Source: DASPKA01 sp035628335
GTDB taxonomy: Bacteria > Patescibacteriota > Doudnabacteria > UBA920
Assembly (NCBI GenBank): GCA_035628335.1
Contig: DASPKA010000111.1
Coordinates: forward strand, 1-11,694
Direction: 5' to 3'
Length of the DNA: 11,694 nucleotides
Shown here: positions 5,107 through 11,688 of the stretch, piece after piece
How positions within the stretch are numbered: position 1 is the first letter of the stretch
Layout: each line of letters starts with the position of its first letter
Notes under the pieces: generated by a model
Seen by the model: only the letters and a program-made list of their open reading frames with translations
What the model was told of the DNA's origin: nothing
The model's database searches: none
Position numbers and translations under genes: made by a program

Positions 5107-5814
5107 TTATATGCAACGAGGCTCCACACCTGGTTGCATAATTCCAGTTAAAAACTGATTTGGAAAACTTGCCCAGAAATCCTCGCCGGAAGTTGGGAAG
5201 TATGCTGTGTGCGAAAAATCTGCAAAGAGTTCTGGAAAGCGGTTAGCAAAGTAGGAGCTCAGAACGACTTCAAACCCAGTAACCGCTTGAACTAGCCGCT
5301 CACACCGAGCTGGACCTCGGTGCGAGGTATGCATTTCATATGCCGCGGCAAAGTTTATAATTTGCCCGGTTTCAAAGATGCTACTGCCGGCTCGCTGAGG
5401 AAAATTTGGAATGACGAGCTCGTCAAGGTCTCGGATGTCACCCCAGCCTGTCACAACTTCTTCCACCGTTCGGGACTCAGTAAAAGAGTATACCAAGCGC
5501 TTTCGTGGTGGAATTTTGTTTGAGTTTAGCGCTGTCCAGAACTTCACTCCCCAACCCTGGGAATATGGGTCTCGGCTTGCGTAGGACTTACTCAGCAGCT
5601 CTTCACGCAACCGAAACTGAACAAGAAACGCCATGTTAGGTTTATGGAACAAAAGTGACGTTATACGCACCGTACCACTGTTTTCGACGTGGTATCGCTG
5701 CGGTGGTGACGAACCCTGCCATTCATGAACCAATTGCATACCGTGCGACTGAAGACCATTACCTATACTTTCAAAGTACCAATTTTCAGCAAATCTTTGT
5801 TTAGCTGTTTTCAT
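5107..5814 (-). CDS. Hypothetical protein, 235 aa
   Basis: Family not recognised. The ATG at 5814-5812 is preceded on the - strand by AAAGGAGGTG, a near-perfect anti-Shine-Dalgarno match, with 2 further bases to the start. An in-frame ATG 11 codons further upstream would place this site inside the gene and is rejected. The protein is soluble with no signal peptide or membrane helix, and appears mixed alpha/beta: a beta-rich N-terminal half (VRITSLLFHKPNMAFLVQFRLR), a Trp-containing middle (GWGVKFWTALNS), and an aromatic C-terminal half with SYFANRFPELFADFSH. Two Cys are present, one four residues from... the end region (EPRCI). It is a single-gene unit sharing the terminator at 5071-5101. I infer no function. 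Confidence 0.82.
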   Translation of the reverse strand: MKTAKQRFAENWYFESIGNGLQSHGMQLVHEWQGSSPPQRYHVENSGTVRITSLLFHKPNMAFLVQFRLREELLSKSYASRDPYSQGWGVKFWTALNSNKIPPRKRLVYSFTESRTVEEVVTGWGDIRDLDELVIPNFPQRAGSSIFETGQIINFAAAYEMHTSHRGPARCERLVQAVTGFEVVLSSYFANRFPELFADFSHTAYFPTSGEDFWASFPNQFLTGIMQPGVEPRCI

Positions 5815-5877
5815 AGCACCTCCTTTTATAATTATGCAATCTATCATTTTAAGGTGATATACGCAATGCGATGGTTC

Positions 5878-5906
5878 TTGCTAATTAGGTCAATATAATA
5901 TATAAA
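5878..5906 (+). promoter_or_regulatory. Probable promoter of the 74-aa gene
   Basis: TTGCTA (5878-5883, 4 of 6), a 17-base spacer and TATAAA (5901-5906, 5 of 6) in an AT-rich stretch. A second possible -10, TATAAT at 5894-5899, lacks a well-placed -35. Confidence 0.5.
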
Positions 5907-5952
5907 GATATAACGGTGTTTACCCAAAACTCAAAAATGAAAAGGAGTGTAT

Positions 5953-6177
5953 ATGGCGATTCCCGACAATCTTCCTGACTTTGCTTTACTAATTGCTGCT
6001 CTGAATCCAAACATCATACCCGAAGATGATGCGCTGGATCTCCGAGCCGGAGCAACCAGTATACCTGGGCGAGTTACGGACCTCAGGCGTTCTGGAGTTA
6101 AGGTTCGCTTTGTACAAGCGAGCCAAGATCCAGAAGGATGGTATTGGGTGGGACCTAACGGAGAAGAAATCCGCTGA
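5953..6177 (+). CDS. Hypothetical small protein, 74 aa
   Basis: Family not recognised. The ATG at 5953 lies 5 bases after AAAGGAG (5941-5947) and the frame ends at TGA 6175-6177. A GTG at 5947 in the same frame overlaps the ribosome binding site and is not used here. The protein begins with a hydrophobic/acidic helix-like stretch (LPDFALLIAALNPNIIPEDD) and ends with VKVRFVQASQDPEGWYWVGP, which reads like a beta-hairpin or small SH3/WW-like strand pair. It is too short to assign. A promoter at 5878-5906 and a terminator at 6192-6226 make it an independent transcription unit. It is divergent from the 235-aa gene. Confidence 0.75.
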   Translation: MAIPDNLPDFALLIAALNPNIIPEDDALDLRAGATSIPGRVTDLRRSGVKVRFVQASQDPEGWYWVGPNGEEIR

Positions 6178-6191
6178 GGTTCCAACGATCA

Positions 6192-6226
6192 AAAAAACCT
6201 TACGCTGTCACATCGTAAGGTTTTTT
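6192..6226. terminator. Bidirectional terminator
   Basis: AAAAAACCTTACG (6192-6204) and CGTAAGGTTTTTT (6214-6226) form a perfect 13-bp stem around a 9-base loop. It closes the 74-aa gene on + and, read on -, the DUF378 gene that ends at 6237. Confidence 0.92.
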
Positions 6227-6236
6227 AATCATACAA

Positions 6237-6470
6237 TTACATTTGTCCTGGAGCTTTCATGGTACACATTTTACAGTTCCCTTTATGGGTGACTAACTCA
6301 ACAATCGCCGCAATACCGACTAATATATATACTAAGTTTTCCAAAGCTGGCCACGAGCCTAAGATGCTATTTACCAGGTTAAAATCAAAAGCACCCCAGA
6401 GACCCCAGTTAAGACCGCCAATGACTATTAAAATGAAAGAAATGATATGGAGGATTTTCGTATAAATCAC
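6237..6470 (-). CDS. DUF378 family small membrane protein
   Basis: A short inner-membrane protein of the DUF378 family (function unknown). The family signature GGLNWGLWGAFDFNLV lies in the first half, flanked by two hydrophobic helices: about 7-27 (ILHIISFILIVIGGLNWGLWG) and about 46-61 (LVYILVGIAAIVELV). A short tail with CKMC could bind a metal, though this is only suggested by the pattern. The annotated start is the GTG at 6470-6468, but that codon lies inside the best Shine-Dalgarno-like sequence, AAGGGGGTGAT (6476-6466). No standard start codon follows at the right distance in frame, so the true start is uncertain. The upstream 137 bases carry unusual paired repeats. It lies downstream of the Ig-like protein gene on the same strand, with no clear terminator between. 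Confidence 0.85.
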   Translation of the reverse strand: MIYTKILHIISFILIVIGGLNWGLWGAFDFNLVNSILGSWPALENLVYILVGIAAIVELVTHKGNCKMCTMKAPGQM

Positions 6471-6486
6471 CCCCTTACATTAATAA

Positions 6487-6535
6487 GTAAGGTAGCGACA
6501 CTGGAAGTGGAACTCACTTTCACTGTAAGGTGGCG
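6487..6535 (-). promoter_or_regulatory. Hairpin flanked by direct repeats in the DUF378 leader
   Basis: Direct repeats GTAAGGTAGCG (6487-6497) and GTAAGGTGGCG (6525-6535) flank an imperfect 12-bp stem, ACACTGGAAGTG (6498-6509) with CACTTTCACTGT (6515-6526), 10 of 12 matching. On the - strand each repeat supplies a CCTTAC that can pair with the GTAAGG at 6478-6473, which contains the DUF378 Shine-Dalgarno sequence. There is no T run, so it is not a terminator. Occlusion of the ribosome binding site is possible but is inference. Confidence 0.45.
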
Positions 6536-6607
6536 CGTACTCACTAGGTTATTCTTCTACTTTAAGTATACATTTCTTTTTCATCTGCCTTGCAAAACTA
6601 TCCACAG

Positions 6608-7717
6608 TTACCAACAGTTGTTGTAATTGTAGTTTTGATTGTAGTTGTAGTTATTGCAGTTATTGTAGTTCCTGGTATATACAGCCATGTTAAACGTACG
6701 GGTAGCTGTTCGGTTTAGGTTATCTGTTACTGTCACCGTAAAGCTTTCAGTATAGTTACCAGTAGTATATGGAATTCCTGAGATCTGCCCTGAGGTTGAA
6801 AGAGACAATCCAGAAGGAAGAGATCCCTGCGTTACACTAAAACGAAACGGCGCTGCGTCACCAGCAGCGGATATATAGGCACTATAGTAGCTCCCCTCAT
6901 ACGCCGCTGGCAGGCTCTGAGTGCTAATAGACGGCCACTGGTACGAGGAGGAGTTGTATGAGTAATTACCGTATTGATAATTCGGATACCCATACTGCCA
7001 GTGCACAACGACAGTAAGTATCACACATCGTGAAGAAGTACGCTCACACAGCCGCACATCTGTCTGGCCAGGGTTTACTCCATGGACTATTATCTCATTG
7101 CCAGAAATGGTAATAGATGCAATCCGGCTGTCTGTGTAGCTCTCCACTCTTACCTGTCTCGCATCACCGCCATTTAAATACACAGCTACATCTTGCCCAG
7201 GGTATAGAGAAACGGAAGTTCGACTTAAACTGAACGTACCACCAGGGTTGTAGCTTTTATTGTAGTTATTATAGTTCTTCCTAGCATAGTTCTTTCTTTT
7301 GGCGGGTTTGTTGTAATTATACTTATGGGCTTTATTATACTCGTTCGTAGGTTGCCAGTATGGACCTGAATTCCCGTACGTTTGTACACTCTGCGAAAGC
7401 TGGCCAGCAACCTTCACATAAAAGTACTTTCCCGCACTTCCCCCACTCTCCGGTAAATTTACAATGGTAGTCAAAAAGCCGTTTCCGTCCGTGTCGCCAA
7501 TATGCGCTACCACTGTACCTGAGTTTGCATTACCCCGGACATAAAAATGCACTGCGGAATATACCGGTGCTCCAGTTACCCGCACCTGCACTCTACTGCC
7601 CCCAACATCCTGCACATCTAAGTAAGGCATAGCAACAGCTACCCTAAACGACAATACCCCCATTAACAGAGCTGCCAGAACAACGTACACCCCCTTCTTC
7701 CATATCCTTATTTTCAT
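6608..7717 (-). CDS. Secreted Asn/Tyr-rich protein with Ig-like domains
   Basis: A 369-aa exported protein. The chosen ATG (7717-7715) gives a clean signal peptide: basic IRIWKK, hydrophobic VYVVLAALLMGVLSF, and cleavage after AVA (about residue 29). An in-frame GTG 13 codons upstream would overlap the promoter -10. Domains in order: a beta-rich domain (30-105); a Lys/Asn/Tyr-rich linker (about 115-160); a Big_2-like Ig domain (161-237) with STxVSLYPGQ near its start and two Cys (224, 231) likely to form a disulfide; a short Tyr-rich linker; a putative-Ig/cadherin-like domain (263-347) with the typical GLPSGLSLSTSGQISGIP-like turn; and an Asn/Tyr tail (348-369) with two Cys and a C-terminal Trp. 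There is no anchor or sorting signal. A surface or matrix protein is likely. No ribosome binding site is visible. Confidence 0.85.
   Translation of the reverse strand: MKIRIWKKGVYVVLAALLMGVLSFRVAVAMPYLDVQDVGGSRVQVRVTGAPVYSAVHFYVRGNANSGTVVAHIGDTDGNGFLTTIVNLPESGGSAGKYFYVKVAGQLSQSVQTYGNSGPYWQPTNEYNKAHKYNYNKPAKRKNYARKNYNNYNKSYNPGGTFSLSRTSVSLYPGQDVAVYLNGGDARQVRVESYTDSRIASITISGNEIIVHGVNPGQTDVRLCERTSSRCVILTVVVHWQYGYPNYQYGNYSYNSSSYQWPSISTQSLPAAYEGSYYSAYISAAGDAAPFRFSVTQGSLPSGLSLSTSGQISGIPYTTGNYTESFTVTVTDNLNRTATRTFNMAVYTRNYNNCNNYNYNQNYNYNNCW
6614..6671 (-). repeat. Low-complexity Asn/Tyr codon repeat
   Basis: The coding end of the Ig-like protein consists of irregular repeats of TTGTAGTT/TTATTG on the + strand, that is AAC and TAC codons on the coding strand. 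They give alternating Asn and Tyr. A related AT-rich stretch lies in the same gene around 7247-7325. Such tracts are prone to length change by slippage. Confidence 0.6.
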
Positions 7718-7744
7718 ATATCTATTTTTGTTAATGCTACTTTC

Positions 7745-7773
7745 TTTATACCCCACTGAAAAAAATTCGGCAA
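7745..7773 (-). promoter_or_regulatory. Promoter of the Ig-like protein gene
   Basis: On the - strand, TTGCCG (7773-7768, 4 of 6), a 17-base spacer and TATAAA (7750-7745, 5 of 6). The predicted start near 7738 leaves a leader of about 20 bases. Confidence 0.55.
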
Positions 7774-7788
7774 ATAAGCCAAATAATT

Positions 7789-7797
7789 TGCTATACT
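7789..7797 (+). promoter_or_regulatory. Extended -10 promoter of the VIT-family gene
   Basis: TGCTATACT has the extended -10 form TG-n-TATACT (hexamer 7792-7797). No good -35 is at standard spacing, as is usual for this promoter type. The predicted start at about 7804-7805 is one or two bases before the ATG at 7806, so the mRNA would be leaderless. Confidence 0.5.
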
Positions 7798-7805
7798 ACT
7801 TATAT

Positions 7806-8315
7806 ATGAGAGGCCATAAACATTTTAAGACGATTATCAAAAATATCATTTTTGGAGTTGAGGACAGCCTGGTATCTTCAGTGGGAATGCTTTCGGGAAT
7901 AGCTTACGCTGGGGTTGGAAGAACTGAGATTATCATCGCCGGGGTTATACTCATTTTCGTGGAAGCTTTCTCAATGGGTGTAGGTAGCTCACTTACAGAG
8001 CACATCACAGGCGATGGCGAGCACGAAGACGCACGCGAGTCAGCTCTTGTCTCTGGGGTAACCATGTTCTCATCCTATTTTATTGCTGGCTTCATACCAC
8101 TCTCTCCCTACATCCTATTACCCCTACAGTACGCACCGTATGTGTCTATTACAGCGGCGCTCCTTGGCTTGTTTATAGCAGGCTCTACGGCTGCCAAAAT
8201 ACTTCGTACAGGTTCACTTAAAGCAGGTTTTCGCTTCCTTATCTTAGGCGGCCTTGCTATTGGAATAGGCGTCTTAGTAGGAACTTTCCTACGCAACTTA
8301 AACATTGGCTCGTAA
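7806..8315 (+). CDS. VIT1/CCC1-family metal transporter (short form)
   Basis: A 169-aa membrane protein of the VIT1/CCC1 family, which moves Fe2+/Mn2+ across membranes. Family features: NIIFGVEDSLVSSVGMLSGI (13-32), corresponding to the helix-1 pattern with conserved acidic/Gly/Leu-Val-Ser residues, and IFVEAFSMGVGSSLTEH (50-66), the helix-2 pattern EAxSMxxGxxxS. About five hydrophobic segments are present. The cytoplasmic loop after helix 2 is very short and acidic/His-bearing (TGDGEHEDARES), so the large metal-binding domain of plant VIT1 is missing; short bacterial/archaeal members are like this. An upstream in-frame start at 7728 is rejected because it precedes the promoter. There is no ribosome binding site and probably a leaderless mRNA. 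The next gene starts 3 bases after the stop, so the two are probably co-transcribed. Confidence 0.85.
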   Translation: MRGHKHFKTIIKNIIFGVEDSLVSSVGMLSGIAYAGVGRTEIIIAGVILIFVEAFSMGVGSSLTEHITGDGEHEDARESALVSGVTMFSSYFIAGFIPLSPYILLPLQYAPYVSITAALLGLFIAGSTAAKILRTGSLKAGFRFLILGGLAIGIGVLVGTFLRNLNIGS

Positions 8316-8318
8316 TAT

Positions 8319-10337
8319 ATGAAGACCGTATCTCCTCACTGCTTCGAATCAGAAAATTCCCACAGAGCCTGTATTTCGTCCAAGATTGATGGCTTTTTCG
8401 AGCACGGTTCGGAGGCGTACGCGTTGGTACGGTGGAGAGCCGCGCGGAGAAAAAGGCGGCAAGATTGGGCGAAAGACAGACTCCCTCGAAATGGTGAGCG
8501 GTTACTGAAGACCTTAATTCGCTGGGCAGTATACTATGGAATAGGTCTTTGCGCTTTGGGGCTACTACTTACTTTTAGCTGGCCTTTTTTCATGTACCTA
8601 TATACTTCATCAACCGGCCGACTCATGGACATGGAGCTCTCAGCACGGTGGTCTGCGTTTGCGGCTGTGCTCCTACCCTCACTAGTGCTTTTTCTAGTTT
8701 CTCTCTACCTGGGTCGCAAAGACTTGCGAAACCTAAGTCTTGTATTACTCGCAAGCTTGTTAGTTTTCTTACCAATCCTTTTTTTAGACAAAACAAGCCT
8801 TATATTAGAACCGTCGTGGATTCGCTATCCAACAGCTGCATTTTTGTTTCTCGCAGGTGTGTGTATGTACTTTATCTCACGTCGGTATAACAGTGGCGAA
8901 AAATGGCCGAAACCAAAGGAATATATTTGGCTCGTACTTGGCTCTGGCTTAATTTTCGCAGCCTTAGACGAACTAGCAGAAATCCACGAACGAGTAGGTT
9001 ACTTAATAGAGAGGACACTGCACCTTCCTCATTACTTTGGAGATCTAGTGACCTTAGGATATGCGTTTGTTGGGATAGCAGCTATCACTCTATTCTTTTG
9101 GCTAAAACAAAAAGGCAAAATATTCATCAGCCCAACATTTGGATATTTATATTTGCTCGGCATTGCAGTGTTTGGCACCGCACAGTTCTTTGACACCTTT
9201 GATATCGTCTTTCAAAAAGTGTGGATGATGTTCGGTGTATGGCTTTCTGGTGTTGCCCCTGGCTTAGTTAGCGCGTTCTTTACTTTCTGGTATGATCCAC
9301 GCCTAACACTTAACAGTATAGAAGAAATTTACGAATGCACTGCGGCCCTACTTTTCTGTTTGGGAACACTATCTCTGGTCTGGAAGCGCGAATATGCCCA
9401 AGCAGCAGTCTCTAGCACAACCAAAAGGACAGTTTTTACTTTCTCGACGTTACTACTATTCATTCTTGTGTTACTTCCTTGGTGCATCCCAGGTGTTATG
9501 TATTCCAAATCTCCATTTTTCGGAAATACCTCAGGGGAATTTTTAGCAGGAGCGTGGCAAGGTCTCTATCATGCGGACGGACTAAGCTATGACAAAAATA
9601 TAGGTCTCATAGTGGCAAACGAATCTGAGCCAAAAAGACTGAATAATGCTGATGGCCCGGGACTTTTGGTCTATAAAAACAATTCCTTAGAGCGCCTACC
9701 TGATCCTACTCAAAAACTTAGAGATTCTGACAGTGTGACGTCATTTAATGGCGCTATCTATGTCAGCGATGGAGCGACTGATAGTATATATCGCTATGAA
9801 TCAGAAAAAAAAGAGTTCATTCTCTTTGCAAACATTGGCAATGGCGTACTCGCGCCAGAGAGTATGGCTTTTAAAGATGGTGACATGTATTTTGTAAATG
9901 AAAAACTCAAAGCTATATTTCACATCGACAAATCCATTACCGCAAAACCTGAAACCCCAGTCCATGAAAAGTGGGTGACACCGGAAGATATTATTTTTGT
10001 CCCCGCGCTCTCTTCTTTTCTGGTCAGTGATGACTCCTCAGGAACAATTTTTAAGTATGTCCCTGGTAAACCTCTAGAGGTATGGGCACAAGACGGTCTC
10101 CGAGACCCGGAAAGCTTAGCGCTCCTAGGCTCAGACAAACTAGTAGCCACTGACAATGGCACTGGTGAGCTGCTCACCTTAGATTTAAACGGAAAAGTCT
10201 TGAGTCGCAGGTTGTTGAAATTTTCATTCCGAGACGCACAGGGAGTGGCCACCGACGAACTCCAAAATATTTATTTTATTACCGCAGATGGCACCGGCAG
10301 TGTTAGTCCGGTCCCTAGCATTTTATGGAAATATTAA
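8319..10337 (+). CDS. Polytopic membrane protein fused to a C-terminal beta-propeller
   Basis: A 672-aa protein of unknown function. Residues 1-62 are soluble and highly basic, with RRKRRQDWAKDRLPR (43-57). About ten membrane helices follow between 66 and 395. One helix end carries DELAEIHERVG (217-227) and a later one EEIYECTAAL (335-344); paired motifs of this type recur in uncharacterised bacterial membrane proteins, and the Asp/Glu/His set could bind a metal or form an active site. Residues 405-672 contain repeated strands (YVSDGATDSIYRY, FLVSDDSSGTIFKYV, LVATDNGTGELLTLD, IYFITADGTGSV) typical of an NHL/SMP-30-like propeller with about five or six blades, probably outside the membrane. 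The ATG at 8319 is 3 bases after the VIT stop without a ribosome binding site, suggesting coupling. A terminator follows immediately. Confidence 0.82.
   Translation: MKTVSPHCFESENSHRACISSKIDGFFEHGSEAYALVRWRAARRKRRQDWAKDRLPRNGERLLKTLIRWAVYYGIGLCALGLLLTFSWPFFMYLYTSSTGRLMDMELSARWSAFAAVLLPSLVLFLVSLYLGRKDLRNLSLVLLASLLVFLPILFLDKTSLILEPSWIRYPTAAFLFLAGVCMYFISRRYNSGEKWPKPKEYIWLVLGSGLIFAALDELAEIHERVGYLIERTLHLPHYFGDLVTLGYAFVGIAAITLFFWLKQKGKIFISPTFGYLYLLGIAVFGTAQFFDTFDIVFQKVWMMFGVWLSGVAPGLVSAFFTFWYDPRLTLNSIEEIYECTAALLFCLGTLSLVWKREYAQAAVSSTTKRTVFTFSTLLLFILVLLPWCIPGVMYSKSPFFGNTSGEFLAGAWQGLYHADGLSYDKNIGLIVANESEPKRLNNADGPGLLVYKNNSLERLPDPTQKLRDSDSVTSFNGAIYVSDGATDSIYRYESEKKEFILFANIGNGVLAPESMAFKDGDMYFVNEKLKAIFHIDKSITAKPETPVHEKWVTPEDIIFVPALSSFLVSDDSSGTIFKYVPGKPLEVWAQDGLRDPESLALLGSDKLVATDNGTGELLTLDLNGKVLSRRLLKFSFRDAQGVATDELQNIYFITADGTGSVSPVPSILWKY
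8445..8465 (+). repeat. Copy 2 of the 21-bp coding repeat (RxKRRQD)
   Basis: Matches 57-77 at 20 of 21 bases and encodes RRKRRQD within the basic N-terminal region of the membrane/propeller protein. The surrounding stretch (about 8400-8470) is visibly richer in G+C than the rest of the gene. Confidence 0.55.
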
Positions 10338-10360
10338 AACACCTCTACAAGAGGTGTTTT
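10336..10360. terminator. Bidirectional terminator between convergent genes
   Basis: AAAACACCTCT (10336-10346) and AGAGGTGTTTT (10350-10360) form a perfect 11-bp stem with a 3-base loop. The stem overlaps the stop codon of the membrane/propeller gene and lies 4 bases past the end of the protease gene on the - strand. Confidence 0.9.
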
Positions 10361-10363
10361 AAT

Positions 10364-11533
10364 TTACTTATTCAATACCGCTTTTTCAGCATCTACCATA
10401 CCGCTTCCGTATACAGAATCTTTTTCTATAATTGAGTCCTGTGCCAAAATCTCTGCAGTCATTTCTATTCGCTTTTGAATTTCGTCAGGAGAGCACCCTG
10501 CGAAGCCGTCTAATAAATTTTGACAATTCACTGGATAGCTCACCAGCAACGCTGCCACGGCTGCGACGTGCGGTGCAGCCATGGAAGTTCCGGACATATT
10601 AGCGTAAGAAAAATATCGATAGGTAGATAAAATATTTACTCCTGGTGCAACAATGTCTACCTCAGGTCCTCGTGAGGACCAGCTGGCAACATTCCCTGAT
10701 GCATCAACAGCACCGACAGCAATTACCTCGGAGTAAGCTGCTGGGTAGCTCACACTACCACCGGTATTTCCAGAAGCTGCAACAATAGTTATGCCAGCGG
10801 CTTTTGCTCTTTGAACAGCATCACGCAGTGCATACACATCAACACCAGTTCCCAAACTCATATTAATAACCTTTATCCCCCGGGATTTCGCCCATTCGAT
10901 TCCCTCTACAATATCAGAGACATACCCTGAGCCATTATCTGCAAGCACCTTCACGGCATATATATTTGCTCGCGGTGAAACACCTACGACACCATTTCTG
11001 TTTGCTACAGCAGCTATTATTCCTGCAACATGGGTACCATGGCCATTACCGTCCTGTGCTTGAGCGTATGGTGTGATTGCATTATATTGTCCCTTAATAT
11101 TAAACCTCAAGTCAGGATGATGAAGGTCTATCCCTGTATCAAGAACTGCTACGTTTACACTTTGCCCTGAGGTAACCGGCGAAACCTTCTCAGCATCGAT
11201 CCTATTTACTCCCCACGGCAGAGTTTCTGCGGTTGTGTATGCTATTGCATCTGGCTCTATTACAATATCTTTGTACTTTAGTTTTAATATTGCTTCTTGC
11301 GTCGGTGTGAGCTCGACTACTTCTACGTTACTAACATTTTCCAAACGCTTTACAAATCGCGCGCGGATGTCCTGCATGGTCCTCATTCGTTCCTGGAACG
11401 AATGTGAGCTGTGGTACGTTACGATGCGGCGTTCTGCGGTCTCTTGCATTGGTGTTGCATTTACAAAAGTAAACTGCATACTGGCCAAGCCAAGTATCGC
11501 GAAAAACCACATGATTTTTTGGTGAATCCCCAT
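10364..11533 (-). CDS. Secreted subtilisin-like serine protease (peptidase S8)
   Basis: A 389-aa exported protease that would cleave proteins outside the cell or in the envelope. The signal peptide spans about 1-26 (IMWFFAILGLASMQFTFVNA). An inhibitor-I9-type propeptide follows (about 36-103), with RIVTYH at its start and VVELT and IEPDAIAYT strands; WGVNRIDAEKV then begins the mature enzyme. The catalytic triad is complete: Asp132 in VAVLDTGID, His165 in GNGHGTHVAG, Ser317 in SGTSMAAPHVA, with oxyanion Asn256 in AASGNTGG. Two Cys (337, 347) near the C-terminus may pair. The enzyme has a plain subtilisin domain with no anchor. The ATG at 11533-11531 has AAGGAG 8 bases upstream on the - strand. 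It is a single-gene unit, divergent from the gene starting at 11689. Confidence 0.95.
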   Translation of the reverse strand: MGIHQKIMWFFAILGLASMQFTFVNATPMQETAERRIVTYHSSHSFQERMRTMQDIRARFVKRLENVSNVEVVELTPTQEAILKLKYKDIVIEPDAIAYTTAETLPWGVNRIDAEKVSPVTSGQSVNVAVLDTGIDLHHPDLRFNIKGQYNAITPYAQAQDGNGHGTHVAGIIAAVANRNGVVGVSPRANIYAVKVLADNGSGYVSDIVEGIEWAKSRGIKVINMSLGTGVDVYALRDAVQRAKAAGITIVAASGNTGGSVSYPAAYSEVIAVGAVDASGNVASWSSRGPEVDIVAPGVNILSTYRYFSYANMSGTSMAAPHVAAVAALLVSYPVNCQNLLDGFAGCSPDEIQKRIEMTAEILAQDSIIEKDSVYGSGMVDAEKAVLNK

Positions 11534-11688
11534 GTTGTGTCTCCTTGATTAATCTTATTAATCATATGCTAACAAGCGCTTCATTAATTAACAAATGAAT
11601 TTACTTTCATAAATTTTTTTCATAGCGTTTTAATTCCCCCCTCCTATATTTAAATCAGTTCAGTATTAAAATGTAGAAGGAGATAGAT
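11534..11688. promoter_or_regulatory. Divergent intergenic region of the protease and the next gene
   Basis: This is AT-rich and presumably holds two promoters. On - the best -10 is TATGAT (11566-11561), without a good -35. On + TATATT (11645-11650) or TATTAA (11664-11669) are possible but weak. An 8-bp palindrome AAGCGCTT lies at 11574-11581. A clear ribosome binding site AAGGAG for the + gene is at 11677-11682. Confidence 0.35.

Noticed and set aside
5888..5893. TTGACC on the - strand as -35 for the 235-aa gene
   Set aside because: At 16-18 bases downstream there is only CGCATT-like sequence, with no acceptable -10.
6026..6292. Open frames overlapping the 74-aa gene and the terminator at 6192-6226 on both strands
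   Set aside because: They run through the perfect terminator hairpin and lack ribosome binding sites; the 5953 frame has both a promoter and AAAGGAG.
6598..6606. DnaA-box-like CTATCCACA
   Set aside because: A single copy with one mismatch, at the end of a gene, with no cluster of further boxes or AT-rich unwinding element; not an origin.
6614..6671. Repeated TTGTAGTT units as a possible CRISPR or tandem regulatory array
   Set aside because: Irregular units in frame with the Asn/Tyr tail of a secreted protein; no spacers of constant length.
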